A stretch of 19,800 nt of DNA from Chloroflexota bacterium. GTDB taxonomy: Bacteria > Chloroflexota > Anaerolineae > UBA4142. Numbering within the stretch: position 1 is the stretch's first letter; every line of letters begins with the position of its first letter. The stretch lies in the NCBI GenBank assembly GCA_023380675.1, contig JAMCRS010000350.1, positions 1,253-21,052 of the forward strand, given 5' to 3'. A model generated the notes under the pieces. The model worked only from the letters and a program-made list of their open reading frames with translations. It was not told the origin of the DNA and made no database searches. Below, in pieces: positions 13,675 through 19,800 of this stretch. The position numbers and the translations under genes are program-made.

Positions 13675-13703
13675 ATTATATCGTCTGGAACGCTTGGCGG
13701 CAA
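13675..13703 (-). promoter_or_regulatory. Promoter of the riboswitch/glycoside hydrolase unit
   Basis: On the minus strand, TTGCCG (13703-13698) is followed after 17 bases by a perfect TATAAT (13680-13675). The start point would be about 13668, directly before P1 of the aptamer. A 12-bp palindrome GCATGCGCATGC (13721-13732) lies just upstream of the -35 and could be a regulator site. The 125 bases beyond it (13733-13857) show nothing recognisable. Confidence 0.75.
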
Positions 13704-13857
13704 TGGGAAAATAGTAATGAGCATGCGCATGCGCCACAGACAAGAGCAAACGGGTTGCCATGCTTACCGGGGACCTATTATTCTCGGGGCTTTGGTCTTA
13801 TGCGGCACCAGCGACGCACAGAATTCGCGCGCTCGGCGGACGTTGTGACTTTGGTCC

Positions 13858-13886
13858 TTGCGCCTGGCGGAGGCTAGAGATAGAAT
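13858..13886 (+). promoter_or_regulatory. Candidate promoter of the YwiC-like gene
   Basis: TTGCGC (13858-13863) and TAGAAT (13881-13886) are spaced by 17 bases. The -10 matches 5 of 6 consensus positions and the -35 only 3. The transcription start near 13893 would leave a leader of about 95 bases. Confidence 0.4.
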
Positions 13887-13909
13887 AATCCCGGTTCATT
13901 CGCGGGGCG

Positions 13910-13971
13910 ACGTGGGCAAGTGAATCCGCGCCATTGAATAAGCCTTGATTCGCTTCAATAGAGACCCACGT
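13910..13971 (+). repeat. Nested inverted repeats in the YwiC-like leader
   Basis: An outer arm ACGTGGG (13910-13916) pairs with CCCACGT (13965-13971), and an inner arm ATTGAA (13933-13938) pairs with TTCAAT (13954-13959). The 3' outer arm is followed by CGGGTGG close to the start codon, which could pair with its ACCC instead. This resembles a two-state leader but matches no riboswitch class I recognise. Confidence 0.4.
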
Positions 13972-13986
13972 GCAACGGGTGGTCGC

Positions 13987-14793
13987 ATGAACGACAAAAA
14001 GCTAATGATATTACTTCCGCACGAGCACGGCGCGTGGGCGATGTTGGTTGTGCCCTTGCTCGTCGGCGTGGGTGCGTCGCGCGTTCTGGACATTCGCGTG
14101 GTACTGTTCTTGCTGGCTGTCTTTGGTTTCTTCATGCTGCGGTATCCGCTCGTGCTGCTCGTCAAGAGCCGAGCAGCGGAGGTGCGTGAGAATGCCATGC
14201 GTTGGAGCGTGATCTACGCGGCGCTCACGTCCGTCGACGCCGCTGTGCTCCTGGCACTCACCCGGCTCTGGCTGCTCATCCCGCTTGGACTGCTCGGACT
14301 CGTGTCACTCGTGGTTTACTTGTGGCTGGCGGCTCGCCGCGTGGAGATGTCGACGGCCGGCGAATGGATTGGCATAGCGGGGCTTGCGCTCGGCGCGCCC
14401 GGCGCGTACCTGATCGGCCGAGGCGCGCTCGATGCAACGGCCGTCGCGCTTTACGCGCTCAACCTGTTGTACTTTGGCGGGACCGTGTCTTACATCAAGT
14501 TCAAGGTGCGCGAGCAGATGCGGTCGGTTCCGCCGGGCGCGAGTTGGACGGAACGAATCGCGGCCGGCCGCGCGACCGTAATTTACCACGCTCTGGTCCT
14601 CGCGAGCGCACTGGTGCTTGCTGTGGCCGGAATTCTGCCGGCGCTTGCCGCGCTCGCGTTCGTCTTGCCGGTCTGCAAAGTGGTCGGCGGTGTTTCGGTG
14701 CGACCCAGCCGGCTGAGTCTGACGCGACTGGGAGCCGTCGAGACAGCGGTCACCGCGGCCTTCGCACTCGCTCTCCTGGCGGCGTACATCTAG
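13987..14793 (+). CDS. YwiC-like multi-pass membrane protein
   Basis: 268-aa hydrophobic protein with about eight membrane helices. The N-terminal LLPHEHGAWAMLVVPLLVG matches the 'PkEHGAW.m...P...G' signature of the YwiC-like family. Other family-like stretches are RYPLVLLVKSR, GEWIGIAGLALGAPGAYLIG, YFGGTVSYIKFKVRE and FVLPVCKVVGG. The overall pattern recalls UbiA-like prenyltransferases, but their DDxxD motifs are not seen. In Bacillus subtilis ywiC is near anaerobic respiration genes; its function is unknown. The ATG lacks a clear ribosome binding site (only GGGTGG), which may matter because of the foldable leader. It stands alone, with no co-directional neighbour closer than about 530 bases. 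Confidence 0.82.
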   Translation: MNDKKLMILLPHEHGAWAMLVVPLLVGVGASRVLDIRVVLFLLAVFGFFMLRYPLVLLVKSRAAEVRENAMRWSVIYAALTSVDAAVLLALTRLWLLIPLGLLGLVSLVVYLWLAARRVEMSTAGEWIGIAGLALGAPGAYLIGRGALDATAVALYALNLLYFGGTVSYIKFKVREQMRSVPPGASWTERIAAGRATVIYHALVLASALVLAVAGILPALAALAFVLPVCKVVGGVSVRPSRLSLTRLGAVETAVTAAFALALLAAYI

Positions 14794-14871
14794 CGCGATT
14801 GCGTCGCGAAGATCGCGATGACTCGATCTGTGATCGACCGACGAGGGCCGCGAACTTTAACGTATAATTGA

Positions 14872-14899
14872 TTGACAATCCGGTCTCGGCAGGTACAAT
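14872..14899 (+). promoter_or_regulatory. Promoter upstream of the DUF4395/thioredoxin pair
   Basis: A perfect TTGACA (14872-14877) and TACAAT (14894-14899) are spaced by 16 bases, in an AT-rich patch. The start point near 14906 would leave an unusually long leader of about 420 bases before the DUF4395 gene. Confidence 0.6.
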
Positions 14900-15325
14900 T
14901 ACTTGTGATTATGAACGTCAATTCGTGCGAACAACGGCAACCGCCGCGCATACGAACGATCGAGACCGTACGTCCCCTGCATTGCGCCTGTAGCAGCGCG
15001 TCGTCGTGAGTCGTCCGCAGGCCAGGCCTGCGCGATTCCTCGGCGGCGCGAGCGCGGAAACAGGCACGCCCTCTCTTTTGTTCGAGGGGTGCTCTCCCGC
15101 GCACGAGCACTCTGCGATAATCCTGCCATTATCGCAAGCGGCGCGTCCCCACCAGCCTCAATAGAAGACATTCTTCGATTCACGCCACAGCCTGTTCGTG
15201 CGACGCCATTGGGCGCGCCGAAGATGTTGTTTGGGCCCGCGGGGTCATGCGGCGTGGCCGCGCGCGAGGTTGGATCGCGGGGAGATTACGACCAGTCTGA
15301 AGCTATCGGGGGGAGAGATAAACAA
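14900..15325 (+). other. Long non-coding leader with inverted repeats, no gene recognised
   Basis: No convincing protein, tRNA or known riboswitch is seen. Two tight inverted repeats stand out: CGCAGGCC-A-GGCCTGCG (15016-15032) and TGCGATAAT-6-ATTATCGCA (15113-15136). A frame runs open into the DUF4395 gene from 15089, but its extra 79 residues are not family-like and have no ribosome binding site. The stretch could be a structured 5' leader, a small RNA, or ordinary spacer. Confidence 0.4.
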
Positions 15326-15814
15326 ATGAACGAACGAATCGAGAAGGTAGACCACTCGGCGATTCGCGTGAACCAGGCTTCGATCATCAGTTTGCTGCTC
15401 ATCGCCTTTGTCTTGAACGGGACCTGGTTGGTCGCCGCGGTCGCGCTGGTGATGCTGGTGGGCGCAGCGCTCGGTCAGCCGGGGTTTCGATGGATATACG
15501 CCGGCATCCTCAAGCCGAGCGGGATTGTCAAGCCGGACTATGTCACCGACAATCCCGAGCCGCACATTTTCGCTCAAGGGATGGGAGGCATCGTCCTGGT
15601 GTTAAGCGTCGTGGGCTTGGTTTCCGGGAGCGCACTAATCGGCTGGGCGCTGGCGTGGCTGGTGGTCGCGTTGGCCGCGCTCAACCTGTTCGTCGGTTTC
15701 TGCGCGGGGTGCTTTGTTTACTATTGGCTCAGCCGGCTGCATCTGCCCGGCTTTGCAGCCCACCCGCCCTCCGGCACGTTCCCCGGAATGCGCCCCACTA
15801 GAAAGGCTGGCTGA
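15326..15814 (+). CDS. DUF4395 family membrane protein
   Basis: 162-aa protein with about four membrane helices. It has DUF4395 landmarks: VDHSAIRVNQASI at the N-terminus, the loop GFRWIYAGILKPSGIVKPDYVTDNPEPHIFAQGMGG, and a C-terminal helix holding a CxxC pair (C126-A-G-C129 in VGFCAGCFVYYWLSRL). The ATG at 15326 was chosen because it begins the family-like sequence, with GGGGGGAGAG upstream. The stop overlaps the start of the thioredoxin gene (TGATG). The membrane CxxC next to an anchored thioredoxin suggests a thiol/disulfide relay, perhaps passing electrons across the membrane in the manner of CcdA/DsbD. That is inference; no DUF4395 function is established to my knowledge. Confidence 0.85.
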   Translation: MNERIEKVDHSAIRVNQASIISLLLIAFVLNGTWLVAAVALVMLVGAALGQPGFRWIYAGILKPSGIVKPDYVTDNPEPHIFAQGMGGIVLVLSVVGLVSGSALIGWALAWLVVALAALNLFVGFCAGCFVYYWLSRLHLPGFAAHPPSGTFPGMRPTRKAG

Positions 15815-16302
15815 TGGAGCTGCTCACGCGAATTGCGTTGGCTGCCCTCATCTCGCTTAGCGGGATCGCGCTCTACGCTGCCGTGAGCCGTTTGCGCGTG
15901 ATGGTCCTGAGCCGGCGCAGCGCCGGCGGAAACGCTCTGGCCGACGTGGGACTGCACGCCGGCACGCCGGCGATCCTCTACTTTACGACTCCCGGGTGCG
16001 TCCCATGCCGGACGACGCAGAGACCGGCGATCGCGGAACTGGAGGAACAGTTCGGAAGCCGGCTTCAGGTCGTAACGGTCGACGCCTCGGAACGCTCCGA
16101 CCTCGCGAACTTTTGGGGGGTATTGAGCGTCCCGACGACCTTCGTCATCGACGCAGACGGACGGCCGCGGCACGTCAACAATGGCGTGGCATCGGCATCG
16201 CGTTTACGCCAGCAGCTACGCGAATTCGCCGGCCTGCAAGAGCCGCCGGACGACGGCGCCAAAGCGACTGCGCCCGTAGACCAGTTTTCACACGCCGAGT
16301 GA
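15814..16302 (+). CDS. Membrane-anchored thioredoxin-like protein
   Basis: 162-aa protein with an N-terminal helix (about residues 5-24) and an external thioredoxin fold. The active site is C62-V-P-C65 in LYFTTPGCVPCRTTQRPAI, and the cis-proline loop is VLSVPTTFVIDADGRP. It overlaps the DUF4395 gene by one base (TGATG), so the two are made together. Since no CcmG or CcmH is seen in the window, this protein could reduce apocytochrome cysteines for the Ccm system or serve general disulfide reduction outside the membrane. The distance from the Ccm operon (over 7 kb) makes this tentative. Confidence 0.88.
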   Translation: MELLTRIALAALISLSGIALYAAVSRLRVMVLSRRSAGGNALADVGLHAGTPAILYFTTPGCVPCRTTQRPAIAELEEQFGSRLQVVTVDASERSDLANFWGVLSVPTTFVIDADGRPRHVNNGVASASRLRQQLREFAGLQEPPDDGAKATAPVDQFSHAE

Positions 16303-16322
16303 GATTGGCGCCAACAAAGAAG

Positions 16323-16352
16323 AGACCTTCCGGATCAGGATCTGGAAGGTCT
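16323..16352. terminator. Bidirectional hairpin between convergent thioredoxin genes
   Basis: AGACCTTCC (16323-16331) pairs with GGAAGGTCT (16344-16352). T-rich flanks follow on both strands (TGTCTTT on plus, CTTCTTTG on minus). It sits in the 55-base gap between the convergent thioredoxin genes. Confidence 0.65.
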
Positions 16353-16357
16353 TGTCT

Positions 16358-16816
16358 TTACGGCTGAGCCAGCAGTTGCTCGATTTCGGTGCGTATCGCC
16401 GCGTCGCCGGGCCAGCCGGCGAAATTGATAACCACCTTTCCTCCGCGATCGAGCAACGCGATGGTCGGGAGGCCGCGAACGTCGAACTGCGCGAGATAGG
16501 GCTGCGACTCTGGCAAGCCAACGTCGAGGTAGATGAACTTGACCCGACCGTCGAACTGCTGGTCGAGCTGGCTCACGAGCGGACGGTCCACCCTGCAACT
16601 GTGGCAGTCGTCCGAGTAGAACATGACCAGTGCCGGCACCGAGAGTGCGCCGGCCTGCGCCGTCTTCATCGCCTGGAGGTTTGGCGAAGACGAGGCGACA
16701 TAAGCCATAGGCGCGGGGACAAGCGCTGGTGGTGCGGGTGGTGGTGTCGCGCCGCAAGCCGAAAGCACAAGGGCAAGCCCCGACAGCATGGCCATCTTTG
16801 CAATGAGTCCGTTCAT
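16358..16816 (-). CDS. Thioredoxin-like lipoprotein
   Basis: 152-aa exported protein. The signal peptide ends in a lipobox LSAC with lipidated Cys21, followed by a Pro-rich spacer (GATPPPAPPALVPAP). The thioredoxin fold has C71-H-S-C74 in VMFYSDDCHSCRVDRPLV and the cis-proline loop VRGLPTIALLDRGGKVV. The CHSC centre suggests a different redox potential from the CVPC protein encoded convergently. No clear ribosome binding site precedes the ATG; later in-frame ATGs at codons 8 and 10 would shorten the signal peptide. It lies 92 bases after the aconitase gene on the same strand and may be a free-standing gene. Confidence 0.88.
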   Translation of the reverse strand: MNGLIAKMAMLSGLALVLSACGATPPPAPPALVPAPMAYVASSSPNLQAMKTAQAGALSVPALVMFYSDDCHSCRVDRPLVSQLDQQFDGRVKFIYLDVGLPESQPYLAQFDVRGLPTIALLDRGGKVVINFAGWPGDAAIRTEIEQLLAQP

Positions 16817-16838
16817 AGAGGATCAAGACCCCTTCATC

Positions 16839-16861
16839 CCCTCCCCTTGCGAAGGGGTGGG
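16839..16861. repeat. C/G-rich palindromic intergenic repeat
   Basis: CCCCTT-GCG-AAGGGG with an outer CCC/GGG arm, inside a stretch of short C-rich runs between the aconitase and lipoprotein genes. It looks like the short dispersed hairpin elements common between genes in Chloroflexi and cyanobacteria. Only one copy is in the window, so the repeat status is assumed. Confidence 0.4.
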
Positions 16862-16908
16862 AAAACAACCCCCTCAGAGGCTTCTTGTGTAACCTCGCCG
16901 CCGGCGTG

Positions 16909-19629
16909 CTACTTGAGTCCGCGCAAGACGGTCTGCAGAATCCCGCCGTTCCTGTAATAATCGACGTCGACCGGAGTGTCGAGCCGAGCGATGACGCCGA
17001 ACGTCTTCGATTGGCCGTCGTCCTGCGTGGCGGTCACCTTGAACTCTTGCCGTGGGTGGATTTCGCCCGAGAGGCCTGCGATGTCGAACACTTCACGACC
17101 GGTCAGTCCGAGCGATTCGACGCTTTCGCCCGGCTTGAATTGGAGCGGCAGTACACCCATGCCGACGAGATTCGCGCGGTGAATGCGCTCGAAAGACTGC
17201 GCAATCACCGCCTGCACTCCGAGCAGCGCGGTCCCCTTGGCCGCCCAATCGCGGCTGGAACCGGTGCCGTACGCGCTGCCGGCGAGAACGATCAAGGGTA
17301 CGCCCTGCTCCTCGTACTTCATCGCCGCGTCGTACATCGTCATCTTTTCCGGCTGAACGCCGCCGCTGCCGGCCAACTTGGGGCCGAAGTATAGGGTATA
17401 GCCACCCTCTTCGCCGCCGAGGAGGAGGTTCTTGATACGAATGTTCGCGAACGTGCCGCGCATCATGACCGCGTGATTGCCCCGGCGGGTGCCATACTGG
17501 TTATAGTCTTTGGGCTGGACCCCGCGCTCGTTCAGGTATTTCGCGGCCGGCGAGTCCTTGGCAATACCGCCCGCCGGCGAAATGTGATCGGTCGTGATGC
17601 TGTTCCCGAACAGGCCGAGCGCGCGAGCGCCGTGAATGTCGTGGGTGGGCTCCGGCGCCGGGCCAGACTCAGCGAAGAACGGCGGCTGTTGAATATAAGT
17701 TGAATTGGGATCCCACGGGAATAATTCACTGTCGCTGACCGGGACCGCGTTCCAGGTCTGATTTCCGTTGAAGACGTTGGCGTAGTTCTTGACGAACATC
17801 TTGGGGTCGATCGCGCGCGACATGGCCGCGCCGATCTCCTCCTGAGACGGCCAGATATCACGCAAAAAGACGGTACGGCCGCTTTGGTCCTTTCCAAGCG
17901 GCTCGGCATCCAGATCGATATCGGTCGTTCCCGCCAGTGCGTACGCCACGACGAGCGGAGGAGAGGCGAGAAAGTTCGCCTTGACCTGCGGATGAACGCG
18001 TCCTTCGAAATTGCGATTTCCTGAAATGACAGCGGCGGCAACGAGATTGCCTTCGACTACGGCTTTGGCGACCGGCTCGGGTAGCGGGCCCGAGTTGCCG
18101 ATGCAGACGGTGCAGCCGTAGCCGGTGAGGTAAAAACCCAGTTTCTCCAGATAGGCTGTCAGTCCGGCCTTGTCGAGATAGTCGGTCACTACCTTGGACC
18201 CCGGCGCCAGACTGGTCTTGACGTGCACCGGGACGGTGAGGCCGGCCTCGACAGCCTTCTTGGCCAAGAGGCCGGCGCCGAGCATGACCGACGGGTTACT
18301 GGTGTTTGTGCACGAGGTGATGGCGGCGAGCACGACCGCGCCGTGCCCGATCGTCTGCGAGTGTCCGTTGTTCTGTACGACAACCGTTTTGCGGGACGCA
18401 TCCTCGTCGAGACCATAGCCGTCCTGCTTGACCGGGGCTGTCAGCGCACGGTGAAGCGCAGATTTGAGCTCGTGCACCGAAACGCGATCCTCGGGGTGCT
18501 TGGGACCAGCGAGACTCGGCACGACGTCGCCGAGGTCAAGTTCAAGCGTATCGGAGAACTGCGGGTCAGGGGAATCGTCGGTGCGGAACAGACCCTGTTT
18601 TTTGGCGTAGCTCTCGAGCAGCCGGGCTGACTTGGCGCGGCCGGTGGCGCGCAAATATCGGAGTGTCTCCGCGTCGACCGGAAAAAAGCCCATCGTCGCG
18701 CCGTAATCGGGTGCCATATTCGCGATCGTCGCGCGGTCAGGCAGCGTGATCGACGAGAGGCCTGAGCCGTAGAACTCGACGAACTTGTCGACGACGACCT
18801 TTTTGCGCAGCATCTGCGTAACCGTCAGTGTGAGGTCGGTGGCGGTGACACCTTGCCGCAGCGCGCCGTGCAGCTTGAATCCGACGACCTGAGGCGTAAC
18901 CATGTAGTACGGCTGACCGAGCATCACGGCTTCGGCTTCGATCCCTCCAACCCCCCAACCGAGCACGCCGAGCCCGTTGATCATCGTGGTGTGGGAATCG
19001 GTGCCGAGGACCGTATCCGGAAGCAGCACGGGCGCGCCGCCGACGCGACGTGTCACAACACCCTGCGCCAGGTACTCGAGATTGACCTGATGCACGATCC
19101 CGGTCGCCGGCGGAACGACGCGCAAGTTCTTGAACGCCTTGGACCCCCAGCGCAAGAACTCGTAGCGCTCGCGATTGCGCTGGAACTCGAGCTCGGCGTT
19201 CTTGCGGAGCGCGTCGCCCGACCCGAAGAAATCGACGAGAACGGAGTGATCGATGACGAGATCGACCGGGACGAGCGGGTTGATCTTTTTGGGTGCACGG
19301 CCGAGCTGCTTGAAGGCATCGCGCATGGCTGCAAGATCGACGACGCATGGGACGCCGGTAAAGTCCTGCATGATGACGCGGGCCGGCAGGAAGGGAAGCT
19401 CGTGGTCGCCGGGAGAGACGGCATTCCAACGCGCGAGCCGCTCGACGTCGGCGGCGGTGACGAGATAGCCGTCTTCGTTGCGCAGCAGCGATTCGAGAAG
19501 GATCTTGATCGAGAATGGGAGTCGATCGAGCGCCGGCGCGACGCCGGTCTTTGCCAACCGGTCGAGCCGATAGATATAGTGGTCGCCTATCTTGGCGCGC
19601 GCGCCGAAACTATTTTGCTTCTTTGCCAT
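16909..19629 (-). CDS. acnA: Aconitate hydratase (AcnA/IRP1 type)
   Basis: 906-aa TCA-cycle enzyme converting citrate to isocitrate via cis-aconitate. The [4Fe-4S] ligands are Cys440 ([15 protein letters not shown]), Cys506 and Cys509 ([14 protein letters not shown]). Other signatures are [28 protein letters not shown], the N-terminal [20 protein letters not shown], and the swivel domain with [12 protein letters not shown] and [16 protein letters not shown]. Length matches bacterial AcnA (about 890-910 aa). The start was set at 19629 because AAGGAAG lies 6 bases upstream and the next upstream ATG is 60 bases away, at the predicted -35 region. The gene is intact and appears single, with its own promoter. 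Confidence 0.97.
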   Translation of the reverse strand: MAKKQNSFGARAKIGDHYIYRLDRLAKTGVAPALDRLPFSIKILLESLLRNEDGYLVTAADVERLARWNAVSPGDHELPFLPARVIMQDFTGVPCVVDLAAMRDAFKQLGRAPKKINPLVPVDLVIDHSVLVDFFGSGDALRKNAELEFQRNRERYEFLRWGSKAFKNLRVVPPATGIVHQVNLEYLAQGVVTRRVGGAPVLLPDTVLGTDSHTTMINGLGVLGWGVGGIEAEAVMLGQPYYMVTPQVVGFKLHGALRQGVTATDLTLTVTQMLRKKVVVDKFVEFYGSGLSSITLPDRATIANMAPDYGATMGFFPVDAETLRYLRATGRAKSARLLESYAKKQGLFRTDDSPDPQFSDTLELDLGDVVPSLAGPKHPEDRVSVHELKSALHRALTAPVKQDGYGLDEDASRKTVVVQNNGHSQTIGHGAVVLAAITSCTNTSNPSVMLGAGLLAKKAVEAGLTVPVHVKTSLAPGSKVVTDYLDKAGLTAYLEKLGFYLTGYGCTVCIGNSGPLPEPVAKAVVEGNLVAAAVISGNRNFEGRVHPQVKANFLASPPLVVAYALAGTTDIDLDAEPLGKDQSGRTVFLRDIWPSQEEIGAAMSRAIDPKMFVKNYANVFNGNQTWNAVPVSDSELFPWDPNSTYIQQPPFFAESGPAPEPTHDIHGARALGLFGNSITTDHISPAGGIAKDSPAAKYLNERGVQPKDYNQYGTRRGNHAVMMRGTFANIRIKNLLLGGEEGGYTLYFGPKLAGSGGVQPEKMTMYDAAMKYEEQGVPLIVLAGSAYGTGSSRDWAAKGTALLGVQAVIAQSFERIHRANLVGMGVLPLQFKPGESVESLGLTGREVFDIAGLSGEIHPRQEFKVTATQDDGQSKTFGVIARLDTPVDVDYYRNGGILQTVLRGLK

Positions 19630-19660
19630 GCTAGTCTTCCTTTCGTCGGGCGATGGCAGG

Positions 19661-19689
19661 ATTATAGCACTTCGGCCGCTGAGGTTCAA
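19661..19689 (-). promoter_or_regulatory. Promoter of the aconitase gene
   Basis: On the minus strand, TTGAAC (19689-19684) is followed after 17 bases by a perfect TATAAT (19666-19661). The start point near 19654 gives a leader of about 25 bases. A 10-bp palindrome GGAGCGCTCC (19691-19700) abuts the -35 and could be a regulator site. Confidence 0.65.
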
Positions 19690-19722
19690 GGGAGCGCTCC
19701 GACATGGAAGAAGACAGACGTA

Positions 19723-19746
19723 GGGGCGACCCTGTGTGGTCGCCCC
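19723..19746. repeat. GGGGCGACC palindromic intergenic repeat
   Basis: GGGGCGACC-CTGTGT-GGTCGCCCC, a 9-bp perfect stem with a 6-base loop. This motif is familiar as a highly repeated intergenic element in several Chloroflexi-type genomes. Only one copy is in the window, and nothing else is recognised in the last 50 bases. Confidence 0.5.
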
Positions 19747-19800
19747 GCATCGTCTCTCCCGTCGCCACCCGCCTCACGAAACCCCCCCTAGTAGAGACGT

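Noticed and set aside
13549..13848. A 99-codon plus-strand frame over the riboswitch region
   Set aside because: It is antisense to the aptamer, whose structure and conserved bases explain the sequence; no ribosome binding site.
15060..15112. A GTTCGAGGGG string suggestive of a tRNA T-arm
   Set aside because: No matching 5-bp stem, anticodon arm or acceptor stem could be formed around it.
15089..15325. N-terminal extension of the DUF4395 protein by 79 residues
   Set aside because: The extra residues are not family-like and lack a ribosome binding site; GGGGGGAGAG sits before the ATG at 15326.
18853..19791. A 312-codon plus-strand frame antisense to the aconitase
   Set aside because: Antisense shadow of a strongly conserved gene; no start signals or family likeness.

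Overview
The window is GC-rich, chromosomal and bacterial. The organism is probably a member of the Chloroflexota or a related monoderm-like lineage. This is inferred from gene content (a CxxxY-type CcmE, an ArsR-DsrE2-TusA-DsrMK-like cluster, a DUF4395/thioredoxin pair, a YwiC-like protein, a GEMM-I riboswitch) and not from any marker gene. There are no rRNA or tRNA genes, CRISPR arrays, transposases or phage genes.

Layout, left to right. (1) 1-3.9 kb, minus strand: an ECF sigma factor and its zinc-finger anti-sigma, one base apart. They are followed by a separate transcription unit holding a DUF5666-type membrane protein, an HlyD/MacA adaptor, a MacB/LolD-type ATPase and the start of the permease. 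Its promoter carries a TTCTCAT direct repeat that looks like a response-regulator site. (2) 4.1-8.1 kb, plus strand: a cytochrome c maturation operon, ccmE-ccmF-CcmI-like/zinc ribbon-ccmC-ccmD, with touching or overlapping ends from the zinc-ribbon gene onward. CcmE has Cys in place of the usual heme-binding His. (3) 8.2-9.0 kb: a truncated DinB-like reading frame converging through a hairpin on a small membrane protein. (4) 9.1-12.4 kb, plus strand: a sulfur-trafficking/redox operon. An ArsR repressor with a perfect 20-bp palindrome upstream is followed by DsrE2, TusA, a DsrM/NarI-like cytochrome b and a DsrK/HdrD-like iron-sulfur protein, ending in a strong terminator.

(5) 12.5-13.7 kb, minus strand: a secreted GH128-like glycoside hydrolase. 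Its leader runs promoter, cyclic-dinucleotide (GEMM-I) riboswitch aptamer, terminator-like hairpin, start codon. (6) 13.85-14.8 kb: a YwiC-like membrane protein with a foldable leader. (7) 14.87-16.3 kb: a promoter, a long (about 420-nt) leader, a DUF4395 membrane protein and an anchored thioredoxin, converging on a thioredoxin-like lipoprotein. (8) 16.9-19.6 kb, minus strand: a complete aconitase with a sigma-70-type promoter. Short palindromic repeats lie on both sides of it.

Taken together, the window carries much redox biogenesis at the membrane. The Ccm operon makes c-type cytochromes, extracytoplasmic thioredoxins could keep the CxxCH cysteines reduced (no CcmG or CcmH is seen), and the Tus/Dsr-like operon would feed sulfane-sulfur electrons to the membrane quinone pool. 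The two most noteworthy items are the riboswitch-controlled glucanase and the compact DsrE2-TusA-DsrMK-like module. All functions are assigned by reading motifs; no database search was run.
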